Below, piece after piece: positions 43,623 through 52,794 of a DNA stretch of 64,000 nucleotides; the first letter of the stretch is position 1; every line of letters starts with the position of its first letter. The stretch lies in NCBI GenBank assembly GCA_964447285.1, contig CAYURO010000002.1, positions 1-64,000 on the forward strand, given 5' to 3'. The position numbers and the translations under genes were made by a program. Source of the stretch: CAJBNH01 sp964447285 (GTDB lineage: Bacteria; Myxococcota_A; UBA9042). The notes beneath the pieces are model-generated. The model was not told where the DNA came from and did no database searches. It saw only the letters and a program-made list of their open reading frames with translations.

Positions 43623-44267
43623 CTAACGCCACGCATGAACCAGGGGCGCCACCGCGCTGACCGTCACGACGACGCCGACGACGACCAGGACCGCACCCAG
43701 AATCGGCAGCAAGCGCTGGAACTTGCGTCCTCCGACGCCACCCGCCAGATGCCGGATCGTCGCCAGCATGACGGCAAACCAACTGAGGATGCCAAGGCAG
43801 GCCGCCAGCGCAAACGGCCCGACGCCGCTGGGGCTCAAGGCGACAAAGCCCGTCGACGCAAGTGTGGCCGTCGCCGCCGTCCAGGTGGCGATCAGCGTCG
43901 GGTTCAGCGCGGTGATCCCAAACCCCAACAGAAATCCGCGGGCCTTGCGCCCGGTCGGCGCGGGTTCGGACGACGGCGGGCTTGGCCGGTACCGCAGGAA
44001 CAAGACGCCCAAGGCCAGCAGCACGGCACCTGCCACCACCCGCGACGCCGGATCGAGCCACGGATGCGCGGTCAGCAGCACACCCAAGCCCCAGAAAGCC
44101 AGCGCGGCGTAGATCGACTCGGCCAGCGCGGCACCGGCGGCGATGGCCAACCCCTCGCGGTAGCGCGCGTCCAGCGCCCGGCCCAGCACCAAGGCAGAGA
44201 TCGGTCCCGCGACCGGGATGGACCCGACGAAGCCGAACAGGAAACCGATCAAGAGGATGGCGATCAC
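43623..44267 (-). CDS. LysE family amino-acid exporter-like membrane protein
   Basis: A 214-residue membrane protein with about six hydrophobic helices. Family marks are the N-terminal GFLFGFVGSIPVAGPISALVLGRAL (G-x-x-P-G-P-like), the central GFLLGFGITALNPTLIATW, and a C-terminal pair of helices. Length matches the LysE/RhtB family. The start is inferred as the GTG at 44267, giving the expected N-terminus; GGGAG lies somewhat far upstream. Substrate is unknown: family members export lysine, homoserine, threonine or other small molecules. Confidence 0.8.
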   Translation of the reverse strand: MIAILLIGFLFGFVGSIPVAGPISALVLGRALDARYREGLAIAAGAALAESIYAALAFWGLGVLLTAHPWLDPASRVVAGAVLLALGVLFLRYRPSPPSSEPAPTGRKARGFLLGFGITALNPTLIATWTAATATLASTGFVALSPSGVGPFALAACLGILSWFAVMLATIRHLAGGVGGRKFQRLLPILGAVLVVVGVVVTVSAVAPLVHAWR

Positions 44268-44470
44268 GGTTGGCGCGAGCTCCCTGCGTCGATGGACGGT
44301 CAGGACAGGGAGAATAGGCCAATCACAGCGCAGTGTCGTGGTCAGGGGTGTGCACGGCTGAGACCGCTCTCGAGACTGGTCCCGAGACCGCCCAGGTTGC
44401 GCAGGGGATTCGACGGTTTGCAGGGATTGTCTGGGGTTGCGCCACTGCACGCTTGGCACGTGTCCTGCAA

Positions 44471-44495
44471 CCCTTGCCGACGGACCCTTGCCGAC
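44471..44495 (+). repeat. 11-bp direct repeat upstream of topB
   Basis: CCCTTGCCGAC occurs at 44471-44481 and again at 44485-44495, separated by GGA, 28 bp before the topB start. It could be a regulator site or chance. Confidence 0.3.
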
Positions 44496-44522
44496 CCTAC
44501 CCTCGGCCCCCTTGTTGCCCAC

Positions 44523-46931
44523 ATGGAGTCCCACGTGCGTCTGGTCATCGCCGAAAAGCCCTCGATGGGACGCGCCATTGCCACCGCGCTGGGGGTCAAG
44601 GGTACGGGGCGGCACCATCTGGGCGGTGGCGAGCTGGTCATCACGTGGTGCGTGGGCCACCTGGTCGAGGCGATGGGCCCTGAGGCCTACGATCCGAACC
44701 TGAAGCGCTGGACGCTGGCGACTTTGCCCTTTCTTCCCGAGACGTTCCGCTACGAGCCGATCGCCTCTTCGCTGGACCAATGGCAGGAAGTGCGCCAGTG
44801 GTTGCAGCACCCCGACGTGACCGAGGTGGTGAACGCGACGGACGCCGGGCGCGAGGGGCAGCTGATCTTCCACCTGGCCTATGCGCTGGCCGAGTGCAGC
44901 AAGCCCGTGAAACGTCTGTGGACTTCCAGCCTGACGGACGCGGCGATCCAGGACGCGTGGAAGGCGATGAAGCCCGAGTCGGCCTATCAGGGACTGACGG
45001 ATGCGGCGCGGTGTCGGCAGGAAGCGGACTGGATGGTCGGCCTGAACTGCACGCGGGCGCAGACGCTGATGGCGCGCGCGGTGGGCCTCGAGGGCGTGTT
45101 TTCGATCGGGCGGGTGCAGACACCGACGCTGGCGATGCTGGTGCAGCGCGAGCTGGAGATCGGCGATTTCGTGCCGAAAGACTTCTGGACGGTGCTGGCA
45201 ACCTTCCGGGCGGAGGCAGGCGACTACGAGGGCAAGTGGTACCGCACGGCGGAGGGCAAAGAGATCGACCGCCTGGACACCGAAGCCGAGGCACGCGCGA
45301 TCGTTGACCGCGTTCAGGGCCGTGCGGGAACGGTGCACACGGTCACGGCCAAGGACGAACGCAAGCGCCCCGAGCTGTTGTACGACCTGACGGCCCTGCA
45401 GAAAGAGGGGAACAAGCGTTTGGGGCTGACCGCAGAAAAGACCTTGGAGATCGCGCAGAAGCTGTATGAATCCAAGCTGATCTCGTACCCCCGAACGAAT
45501 TCCCGCCACTTGACCGAGGCCGATGCCGCCAAGGCGCCGCAGTGGCTGCAAGCGCTGGCAGACGGCCAGAACGGCAAGTACGCGGGCTTTGCCGCCGAAG
45601 TCCGGGCGATGGGAACCCCCAAGCTGACCAAGCGGTTCGTGGACGACAAGGAGGTCGAGGACCACTCGGCGCTCGTCCCGACCGAAAAGTCGGCGCAAGG
45701 GTTGATGGGCGACGAGGCGGCGATCTACGACCTGATCGCCCGGCGGCTGCTGGCCGCGTGGTTTCCCGACCGCGTCGAGGCCAAGACGACCGTGGTTACC
45801 CGCGTCGCTGTCGAAAATCCCAAGGGGATCGAGACCTTCAAGAGCCTGGGCACCGTCGTCAAGGACCTGGGCTGGACGCGCGTCGACCCGCCCGCCTCGG
45901 GTGGCAAGGAAGGCAAGCCCGACGCCGCGTTGCCTCTGGTGAAGAAGGGCGAACCGGTCGAGACGCTGACGGTGGGCCCCAAGGCGGGCAAGACCTCGCC
46001 CCCCAAGCCGATGACGGAGGGCGATCTGCTGGGGTCGATGCAAACGGCCGGCCGCGATCTGGACGACGAGTCCCTGCGCGGCGCGATGAAGGACTGCGGC
46101 CTGGGGACACCGGCGACCCGCGCCAACATCATCGAGACGCTGATCAAGCGGCAATACGTCGAGCGCAAAACCGAACGCAAGAACACGATGTTGCGCCCCA
46201 CGGAGAAGGGTATTGCCCTCATCCGCAGCATCGAGGTCGACGCCTTGAAGTCGCCGCTGCTGACCGGGCAGTGGGAAGCGGCGATGGAACGGATCCGCCG
46301 TGGCGAACACCAGCGCGATGTCTTCATGACTGAAGTACGGGACTTTGTGAAGGATCTGGTGGCACGCATCCAAGCCAAGCCCCCCGATCTCGAGCGAATC
46401 GATCTGGGCTCGTCGCCCACCAGCTCGCAACGCATGGGCGACTGCCCGCGCTGCAAGCGTCCGCTGATCCTGCACCGCGCCCATAGCCCCGCCTGGGTCC
46501 GGTGCAGCGGCGTGGGCCCCCACTTTTGCGGCTTCTCCTACGAGACGCGAGACGACGGAGCCCCTTGCCAGTCCTGCCGATTCTGCGGTGGTCCAGTTCG
46601 CTCCAGCCCTCACCACGCGCCTGAGTGCCTGACGTGTGGCCGCCCGCAGGAAGGTGCGCCCCCCGTGGACCGTCCACCAGCCCCACCGCTGGCCAAGTGC
46701 GAGCGATGCAAGGGGATCCTGCGCCAGCTCTGGAGCGCGAAGAAGGCCCGCTGGTACCAGCGCTGCGACGCATGCGACACCTGGAACGACCCGCCCGACC
46801 CCGCCAAGCTGTCGCCCGAGCCCGAAATCGAGCCCTGCAAGTGCGGCCAAACGATGACGGTGCTGTGGAGCGCCAAGAAGGCGCGGTGGTACCTGCTGTG
46901 CGGAAAGTGCGGGGAGTGGAAATACCCCTGA
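44523..46931 (+). CDS. topB: DNA topoisomerase III (type IA) with C-terminal zinc ribbons
   Basis: An 802-residue type IA topoisomerase. The TOPRIM domain starts at the N-terminus (LVIAEKPSMGRAIA ... NATDAGREGQLIF). DWMVGLNCTRAQT and IGRVQTPTLAML follow, and the active-site Tyr is in LISYPRTNSRHL. The C-terminal 160 residues carry several Cys4-type zinc ribbons (CPRCKRP, CQSCRFCGG, CERCKG...CDAC, CKCG...CGKCG). The last two share the segment LWSAKKARWY, an internal duplication. TopB decatenates DNA and resolves recombination intermediates. It starts at ATG 44523, or possibly GTG 44535. E. coli TopB is about 650 residues; the excess is mainly the zinc-ribbon region. Confidence 0.93.
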   Translation: MESHVRLVIAEKPSMGRAIATALGVKGTGRHHLGGGELVITWCVGHLVEAMGPEAYDPNLKRWTLATLPFLPETFRYEPIASSLDQWQEVRQWLQHPDVTEVVNATDAGREGQLIFHLAYALAECSKPVKRLWTSSLTDAAIQDAWKAMKPESAYQGLTDAARCRQEADWMVGLNCTRAQTLMARAVGLEGVFSIGRVQTPTLAMLVQRELEIGDFVPKDFWTVLATFRAEAGDYEGKWYRTAEGKEIDRLDTEAEARAIVDRVQGRAGTVHTVTAKDERKRPELLYDLTALQKEGNKRLGLTAEKTLEIAQKLYESKLISYPRTNSRHLTEADAAKAPQWLQALADGQNGKYAGFAAEVRAMGTPKLTKRFVDDKEVEDHSALVPTEKSAQGLMGDEAAIYDLIARRLLAAWFPDRVEAKTTVVTRVAVENPKGIETFKSLGTVVKDLGWTRVDPPASGGKEGKPDAALPLVKKGEPVETLTVGPKAGKTSPPKPMTEGDLLGSMQTAGRDLDDESLRGAMKDCGLGTPATRANIIETLIKRQYVERKTERKNTMLRPTEKGIALIRSIEVDALKSPLLTGQWEAAMERIRRGEHQRDVFMTEVRDFVKDLVARIQAKPPDLERIDLGSSPTSSQRMGDCPRCKRPLILHRAHSPAWVRCSGVGPHFCGFSYETRDDGAPCQSCRFCGGPVRSSPHHAPECLTCGRPQEGAPPVDRPPAPPLAKCERCKGILRQLWSAKKARWYQRCDACDTWNDPPDPAKLSPEPEIEPCKCGQTMTVLWSAKKARWYLLCGKCGEWKYP

Positions 46932-47058
46932 CCCGGTTCGGCGTTGCATGGCAGAACGCCGCGCAAGCCTTCGCGACCGTCCCGGGGTTGCCCCGCCCCG
47001 GCGGTTCCGCTACATGGGGACCTCGCGCAACGCTGCGCCGCCGATCAGGAGTCCGCCG

Positions 47059-47424
47059 ATGACGCTCGCCACCTTCCTTCGTCTGATGTCGGCTGGCTCT
47101 CTGCTGCTGGTCCTGCTCGTGGCGTGCGAGCCCGTGCGCGACACGCCCGAGCTGAGCTGCACCAAGAACGCGCAGTGCCCGGCCGACGGCAACCACTTCT
47201 GCAACCTGAAGACTTCTCTGTGCGAGGAGTGTGACGGCCTCTGCCCCAGTCAGATCGTGCCCGATGTGACGGTGACGGACACCGTGGACGCGGTGGACTC
47301 GACGGCCGGCACCACCACCGACACGGCAACCGACACGGCAACCGACACGGCGACCGACCAGGACATCACGGCGGGCACGGATGCCGAGGCGGATCTGGCC
47401 GACGATGCGACCGCGACCCGCTAG
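47059..47424 (+). CDS. Small Cys-rich lipoprotein with Thr/Asp tail
   Basis: A 121-residue lipoprotein (lipobox LLVAC). The mature N-terminus has six or more cysteines in a compact domain (CTKNAQC, HFCNLKTSLCEECDGLC) like the 'Cys-rich + Asp/Thr tail' proteins of myxobacterial surfaces. The C-terminal 50 residues are a low-complexity T-D-T-A tail, partly encoded by a 12-bp tandem repeat. AGGAG precedes the ATG at 47059. Unknown function. Likely exposed on the cell surface. Confidence 0.7.
   Translation: MTLATFLRLMSAGSLLLVLLVACEPVRDTPELSCTKNAQCPADGNHFCNLKTSLCEECDGLCPSQIVPDVTVTDTVDAVDSTAGTTTDTATDTATDTATDQDITAGTDAEADLADDATATR
47317..47352 (+). repeat. Three tandem 12-bp units coding TDTA
   Basis: ACCGACACGGCA occurs twice, then once with a single change (final G), within the lipoprotein gene. 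Being in frame and a multiple of three, copy-number change would lengthen or shorten the tail without breaking the gene. Confidence 0.75.
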
Positions 47425-47445
47425 CCGCCCCTGAGGAGGCACGCC

Positions 47446-48441
47446 ATCTCCCGCCCTGCCGCCCAGCGCACGATCGCTCCCCGCGAAAGCTGGCTCCGCT
47501 GGCTGCTGACGCCGACGACCCCCGCCTTCACGCCCGGCACGCTGCGCGCGAACCCGTTGGCGTTGCTGCTGATGGCGATGTGTCTGGTGGTTCAGGTGGT
47601 GGCGCGGTACCAGCTGGGCTTTCTGCACGACGAGCGCTGGCTGGCGGTTCATCTGCTGATCGCCTTCTCGATAAGCTTCGGCATCCTCGTGTGGTTCCAC
47701 GGCACGGCGTGGCTCAAGCGCGTGTCGCCGCAGAGCTGGCTTGTGCTGGTGTCCGGTGCTTTGTGCTTCTGCGGCTTCTGGTATCTGGGCCGCGTGGACA
47801 GCTGGCGACGGTGGTTCCAGGCTTGGGTCGACCCGTCGTTTCCGATGGCCCCCCTTTGGTCGTTCTTCTACTTCTCAGCCTCAGGCGTGTTCTTTCGCAT
47901 GGTGCTGCCCCTGCTGTTTGCCCGTCGTTTTCTAGGGTTGCGCCCCCGCGACCTCGGCGTGCTGCCGTCCCGCAGCCCGGCTTCGACCCCGCACCGCTTG
48001 TGGCCCCTGTACCTTGCCGCATTCCTGGTCGTCCTGCCGTTTGTCGTCCACGCCGCCGGGACCCCAGCCTTCCTGCGCAAGTACCCGCTTTGCCACGATC
48101 TGCTGGCCTCCGCTTCGATACCGGTGTGGCAGTTCGTGCTGTACCAGGCCGCCTATGTGTTCGTGTTCGTGTCGGGAGAGTCGTTTTGGCGCGGCTACCT
48201 CACCTTCGGCACCGAGCGCGACTTCGGTATGTACGCGATCGCGCTGATGATCATCCCGTACGTGATCGCACACTTCGGCAAGCCGCTTCCCGAGACGCTG
48301 GGAGCGATTCTGGCCGGCTCGGTGCTGGGCTATCTGGCGTTGAAGCACCGCTCGGTCTGGCTGGGCGTGGCCGTGCACTACGGCGTGGCGCTGACGATGG
48401 ACCTGCTGGCGCTTTACGGCCGCGGCGTCGTGTTGACCTGA
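47446..48441 (+). CDS. CPBP-family intramembrane protease-like protein
   Basis: About 331 residues with roughly eight hydrophobic segments. The CPBP/Rce1 signature is present: GESFWRGYL (first motif, normally EExxxR; the second Glu is Ser here), IIPYVIAHFGKPL (FxxxH type) and the final VAVHYGVALTMD. These are intramembrane glutamic endopeptidases or immunity-type proteins. The protein clearly extends upstream of the first TTG at 47557 (ESWLRWLLTPTTPAFTPGTLRANP). The reading frame back to the in-frame TAG at 47422 has no ATG, GTG or TTG. An ATC at 47446 sits six bases after a perfect GGAGG (47435-47439) and is the best start candidate. Confidence 0.8.
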   Translation: MSRPAAQRTIAPRESWLRWLLTPTTPAFTPGTLRANPLALLLMAMCLVVQVVARYQLGFLHDERWLAVHLLIAFSISFGILVWFHGTAWLKRVSPQSWLVLVSGALCFCGFWYLGRVDSWRRWFQAWVDPSFPMAPLWSFFYFSASGVFFRMVLPLLFARRFLGLRPRDLGVLPSRSPASTPHRLWPLYLAAFLVVLPFVVHAAGTPAFLRKYPLCHDLLASASIPVWQFVLYQAAYVFVFVSGESFWRGYLTFGTERDFGMYAIALMIIPYVIAHFGKPLPETLGAILAGSVLGYLALKHRSVWLGVAVHYGVALTMDLLALYGRGVVLT

Positions 48442-48549
48442 GGGCGACCTCGGGTGTTGGCGATTGCGGTTGCGCCGTGGCACACTCCGGGACCGCATCC
48501 AACCCAGCTGGTCCGACAGCCCCTATCAGGACCGAAGGAGACCCCGCAC

Positions 48550-49926
48550 ATGGCCCGCACCTTGGCGATGGTCCTCGCAGGCGGCAAGGGAAGCCGCTTG
48601 GCGCCCTTGACAACCCACCGCGCCAAGCCCGCGGTTCCGTTCGGCGGACGCTACCGCATCATCGATTTCGTCCTGTCGAACTTCGTGAATTCAGGCTACT
48701 ACCGCATCAAGGTGCTGACGCAGTACATGGCGTCGTCGCTGATCACGCACCTGTCGCGCAACTGGAACCTGTCGGGGCTGCTGGACCAGCACGTCGACGC
48801 GGTGCCGGCGCAGATGCGGCGCGGCGAGCACTGGTACGTGGGCACTGCGGACTCCGTGTACCAGAACCTGAATTTGATCCAGGACGAGCATGCCGACCAC
48901 GTGGCGGTCTTCGGCGGCGACCACATCTACAAGATCGCCGTCGACCAGATGGAGGCGCACCACGTCGAGCTGAATTCCGACCTGACGATCGCCGCTTATC
49001 CGGTGCCGCGGGAAGAGGCGTACGCGTTTGGCGTGATTCAGGTGGACGAGACCGGTCGCATCATCGGCTTTCAAGAGAAGCCCAAGGTCGAGGACGCCAT
49101 CCCGATCCCCGGCAAGCCCGACACCTGCCTTGTGTCGATGGGCAACTACTTCTTCAAGCGCAAGGTGCTGGAAGATCTGTTGATCCAGGACAGCGAGAAC
49201 CCCAACTCGCAGCATGACTTTGGCAAGGACATCATCCCCAAGATGGTGGCCGACGGCTACCGCGTCTACATCTACGACTTCTCGACCAACAAGGTCCCCG
49301 GCGAGGCCCCCGGCGCGGCACCGTACTGGCGCGACGTGGGGACGCTTGACAGCTTCTTCGACGCCAACATGGACCTGCGTGCCGTGCTGCCAGCCTTCAA
49401 CCTGTACAACCGCCAGTGGCCCATCCACTCAGCGCAGTACAATTTGCCGCCCGCCAAGTTCGTGCTGGCCGGCAAGCAGCGTGAATTCGGCCAGGTCGTC
49501 GACAGCCTGGTCTGCGAAGGCGCCATCGTCTCGGGCGCCATGCTGATCAACGTGGTGGCCGGCGTCGACAGCTACTTCCACCGCTTCGCCAGCATCGAGA
49601 ACTCCGTCACCTCAGGCCGCTGCAACGTCGGACGCCACTGCTGGATCCGCAACGTGCTGCTGGACCACAACGTCACCATCGCCGAGGGCACGACCATCGG
49701 CTACGACGAGGAGGCCGACCGACTGCGCTTCCCGTTCATCACCGACAAGGGAATCATCGTCCTGCCCAAGGGAACCCACGTGCCCCGCCAGGGCCCGATC
49801 GAGATCCCCGAAGACATGGCCTACATGCTGATCCAGGACCCCGCCGTCTCCGACATCATGCGAGAGCGTGCGGACACGTACGTGGCGGTCCGCCGGCACA
49901 GCAACGACATGAGCCGAAATGACTGA
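48550..49926 (+). CDS. glgC: Glucose-1-phosphate adenylyltransferase
   Basis: A 458-residue ADP-glucose pyrophosphorylase, the first committed step of glycogen synthesis (glucose-1-P + ATP to ADP-glucose + PPi). It has the nucleotide-binding AGGKGSRLAPLT, the KPAVPFGGRYRIIDF strand, RGTADSVYQ-type (VGTADSVYQN), FGGDHIYK and GFQEKPK motifs, and the C-terminal left-handed beta-helix (HRFASIENSVTSGRCNVG). AAGGAG precedes the ATG at 48550. The end overlaps glgA by 8 bp, giving coupled translation. Confidence 0.96.
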   Translation: MARTLAMVLAGGKGSRLAPLTTHRAKPAVPFGGRYRIIDFVLSNFVNSGYYRIKVLTQYMASSLITHLSRNWNLSGLLDQHVDAVPAQMRRGEHWYVGTADSVYQNLNLIQDEHADHVAVFGGDHIYKIAVDQMEAHHVELNSDLTIAAYPVPREEAYAFGVIQVDETGRIIGFQEKPKVEDAIPIPGKPDTCLVSMGNYFFKRKVLEDLLIQDSENPNSQHDFGKDIIPKMVADGYRVYIYDFSTNKVPGEAPGAAPYWRDVGTLDSFFDANMDLRAVLPAFNLYNRQWPIHSAQYNLPPAKFVLAGKQREFGQVVDSLVCEGAIVSGAMLINVVAGVDSYFHRFASIENSVTSGRCNVGRHCWIRNVLLDHNVTIAEGTTIGYDEEADRLRFPFITDKGIIVLPKGTHVPRQGPIEIPEDMAYMLIQDPAVSDIMRERADTYVAVRRHSNDMSRND

Positions 49927-51427
49927 ACCTCTTCGCATCGCATATGCCGTCGCCGAAGCCTATCCGTGGTGCATGACGGGGGGGCTCGCTGAGGTCTCCG
50001 GTGCCCTGCCCCAAGCCCTTCGCGAGTCCGGCGCTGAAGTCAGCGTGTTCCTGCCGCTCTACCGCGAGGTCAAGCGCAAGGTCGAGATGTCGGGCTCGCT
50101 GCTGGTCGACACCGGCGCGAAGAGCGGCGTCTGGCTGGGGCCACACTACATCGAAGGCCGCTTCCTGCGCATCCTGGGACCGCAGCCCGGGGCGACGGGC
50201 TCGGGCGCGCCTGGCTCCGACGTTCCGACCTATGCCTTTGACTGTCCCGTGCTTTTTGACCGCGAGGGGTTGTACGGCCACCCGGACGACGTGGCCCGGT
50301 TCTCGACGTTCTGCCGCGCGGTGCTCGACTGCTCGACAGAGCTGATGGCAGGCGCTCCGGACGTCTTTCACGTCCACGATTGGCACACCGCGCTGATCCC
50401 CGTGTACCTGTCGGGTCCCTACCGCGAGAGGCTGCCCAACGCCGCGTCCGTGCTGACGATCCACAACCTGGGCTATCAGGGCGTGTTCCCGAATCACGAG
50501 CTGCTGGTGGCCGGTCTGGGGTGGGAGCACTACACAATCGAGAAGATGGAGTTCTTCGGCCGCATCAACCTGATGAAGGGCGGCATCGCCACCGCCGACG
50601 CGCTGACGACCGTCAGTCCGCGCTACGCCCAAGAGATCCAGAGCTCCCTGTTCGGTGAGCGACTGGAAGGCATGTTGGCGACGCACAAGAACAAGCTGTC
50701 CGGCATCCTGAACGGCGTGGACACCCAGGCGTGGAACCCGTCGACGGACCCTCTGATCCCCTCGAATTACGACATCAATTCGCTCGACGGCAAGACCGCT
50801 TGCCGCAACTCGCTGCTCGAGTCGGCGCGCTTTGACACTTGGGACCGCACCCCCGTATTCGGCGTCATCAGCCGGTTCGCACGCCAGAAGGGCATCGATC
50901 TTGTCGCCGAGATTGTGCCGTGGTTGGCGCAGCGCGGGGTACGCCTGCTGGTTCTGGGTCAGGGCGAGGCGGCGCTGGAAGAGTGGCTGCGGTATCTCGA
51001 GCGCCAGTTCCCCAACAACGTACGCGTCCGCTTCGCCCACGAGCCCGCATTGGCCCACGCGATGCAGGCGGGCTGCGATGCCGTTTTGATGCCCAGCCGC
51101 TACGAGCCTTGTGGTCTCGGGCAGTTGTACGCCATGCGCTACGGTACGGTGCCCATTGTACGCGCCGTCGGCGGCCTGCTCGACACGGTCGTCGAGACCC
51201 CGGTTTCCCATGTGGGCGACGGTCAGGCCACCGGCTTCCGCTACCACGAAGACACGACTGCGGGCCTGCAGGCGGCGGTCGACCGCGCCCTTTCGGTGTT
51301 CTACACAGCGCCCGACACTTGGCGGCAAATCCAACTCAACGGAATGCGTCAGGACTTCTCGTGGGACCGGTCCGCCGGCGACTACATCGAGGTGTTCCAG
51401 AACGCCATCATCCGCCGCAGGGCCTAG
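49919..51427 (+). CDS. glgA: Glycogen synthase (GT5)
   Basis: A 502-residue ADP-glucose:glucan 4-alpha-glucosyltransferase. Regions match the family: MTGGLAEVSGALPQAL, DVFHVHDWHTALIPV, VLTIHNLGYQG, GGIATADALTTVSP, GILNGVDTQAWNP, and the C-terminal PSRYEPCGLGQLYAMRYGTVP. The N-terminal KxGGL motif, whose Lys contacts ADP-glucose in E. coli GlgA, reads MTGGL here (Met19). It is coupled to glgC by an 8-bp overlap. No branching enzyme or phosphorylase gene is in the window. Confidence 0.95.
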   Translation: MTEPLRIAYAVAEAYPWCMTGGLAEVSGALPQALRESGAEVSVFLPLYREVKRKVEMSGSLLVDTGAKSGVWLGPHYIEGRFLRILGPQPGATGSGAPGSDVPTYAFDCPVLFDREGLYGHPDDVARFSTFCRAVLDCSTELMAGAPDVFHVHDWHTALIPVYLSGPYRERLPNAASVLTIHNLGYQGVFPNHELLVAGLGWEHYTIEKMEFFGRINLMKGGIATADALTTVSPRYAQEIQSSLFGERLEGMLATHKNKLSGILNGVDTQAWNPSTDPLIPSNYDINSLDGKTACRNSLLESARFDTWDRTPVFGVISRFARQKGIDLVAEIVPWLAQRGVRLLVLGQGEAALEEWLRYLERQFPNNVRVRFAHEPALAHAMQAGCDAVLMPSRYEPCGLGQLYAMRYGTVPIVRAVGGLLDTVVETPVSHVGDGQATGFRYHEDTTAGLQAAVDRALSVFYTAPDTWRQIQLNGMRQDFSWDRSAGDYIEVFQNAIIRRRA

Positions 51428-51445
51428 CGCGTCGTTCTGCGGCAA

Positions 51446-52498
51446 CTAGGCCATCACCTCTCGCAAGGCGTCACACGTCCTCTCGATTCCCGCGTCGTCC
51501 ACGTCCAGGTGCGTGACGGCGCGAAGTCGATACGGCGCCCCTGCGACCCGCACTCCCCGCTCCGCCAGACGACGCTGCAGGACGTCACGTCCCCTCGGGT
51601 CCTGCGCCAACGGGTGATCTTCGGCCAAGTCGAAGTAGACGATGTTGGTCTGCACCCGCCAAAGTTCAACAGTCAGTCCGGGGACTTGGGCAATCGCCTC
51701 GGCCAACTGTCGCGCGCGGCGGTGGTCGTCCGCCAACCGCTCCACGTGATGCTCCAGCGCGTAGAGACCCGCTGCAGCAAGGATGCCCGCCTGCCGCATG
51801 CCGCCACCCAGCTGCTTGCGATGCCGACGCGCCTTGGCGACCAGGTCGGCCGATCCGGCCAGTACGCTGCCCACCGGAGCCCCCAACCCCTTGGAAAGAC
51901 ACAGCGACACCGTGTCGAACAGCGACGCCCACTCGTGTGCCGGTCGGCCCGATGCGACCTGCGCATTCAGCAGTCGCGCTCCATCCAGGTGCATCGGAAC
52001 GCCATGATGCCGCGCGACCTCTGCCGCGCCCTGCAAGCCCGGAAACGACAGCACCAGCCCACCACGCGCGTTGTGCGTATTCTCCAGACAAATCAGGCGG
52101 GTCTGGGCGTGGTGCGGGTCGTCGTCCAAGTGCAGGTTCGCCTCGACGTCGCGGGGGTCCAGACCGCCATCCGCCGAGTCGAGTGGCCGCAGCGTCACAC
52201 CCGAAAGCGCCGCTGCCCCACCGCCCTCGTTGTTCAGCACGTGGCAACCCGCGTGGACGATGGCCTCCTCACCGGGCCGCAGGTGGACACGCAGGGCCAG
52301 TTGGTTCGCCATGGTGCCCGATGGGACCAGCATCGCCGCCTCTTTACCCAACAGCTGCGAGACCTTGCGTTCCAGAGCGTGCACCGTCGGATCGTCCCCG
52401 AACACGTCGTCACCCAGGGGCGCGTCCATCATCGCCTGCTTCATGGCGGGTGTCGGGCGAGTGACGGTGTCGCTGCGTAGGTCGACGAAGGGGTCCAC
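51446..52498 (-). CDS. ltaE: Low-specificity L-threonine aldolase
   Basis: A 350-residue PLP enzyme that cleaves threonine or allo-threonine to glycine and acetaldehyde. Hallmarks are DLRSDTVTRPTPAM near the start, GDDVFGDDPTV, VPSGTMANQLA, HVLNNEGGG, LENTHNARGG, HLDGARLLNA and the Schiff-base Lys in SLCLSKGLGAPVGS. The start is taken as GTG at 52498, five bases after GGAGG; an in-frame TTG at 52510 would place that ribosome-binding site inside the gene. It converges on glgA, 18 bp away. Confidence 0.95.
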   Translation of the reverse strand: MDPFVDLRSDTVTRPTPAMKQAMMDAPLGDDVFGDDPTVHALERKVSQLLGKEAAMLVPSGTMANQLALRVHLRPGEEAIVHAGCHVLNNEGGGAAALSGVTLRPLDSADGGLDPRDVEANLHLDDDPHHAQTRLICLENTHNARGGLVLSFPGLQGAAEVARHHGVPMHLDGARLLNAQVASGRPAHEWASLFDTVSLCLSKGLGAPVGSVLAGSADLVAKARRHRKQLGGGMRQAGILAAAGLYALEHHVERLADDHRRARQLAEAIAQVPGLTVELWRVQTNIVYFDLAEDHPLAQDPRGRDVLQRRLAERGVRVAGAPYRLRAVTHLDVDDAGIERTCDALREVMA

Positions 52499-52636
52499 GG
52501 GTGCCTCCAAGAGTCGCTGCGGTCAGGCAGGGGGGACGGGAACCGCGACGGTACCCGGAAAGTCGCAGGTGCGGTAGGGGCTCAAGACCCGACCGGAGGT
52601 GACCACGCCGGCGAGCTGACCGACTCGAGGACCGCG

Positions 52637-52669
52637 CGAGAAACACTTTGCATCATCGTCACTTTCTCG
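52637..52669. repeat. 7-bp inverted repeat in ltaE / small-gene intergenic region
   Basis: CGAGAAA (52637-52643) and TTTCTCG (52663-52669) form a stem with a 19-nt loop, between the divergent ltaE and the 78-residue gene. It could be a regulator site or an RNA hairpin; support is only the perfect symmetry. Confidence 0.3.
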
Positions 52670-52794
52670 ATGGCCTGGCCACATGTGCTGTGGTGTCCAC
52701 CCGAAGGTTCGCCCCCCCCTTGGCTCAGCCCGCTTCCTGGTGCACACTCCGGCCGCTATTGGCGATCGCGCCGCCACCCCGTCAGGAAGGAACG

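Noticed and set aside
44268..46949. Upstream extension of the LysE frame by nearly 900 codons antisense to topB
   Set aside because: Only the 43623-44267 part looks like a protein; the rest lies opposite topoisomerase III and has no recognisable content.
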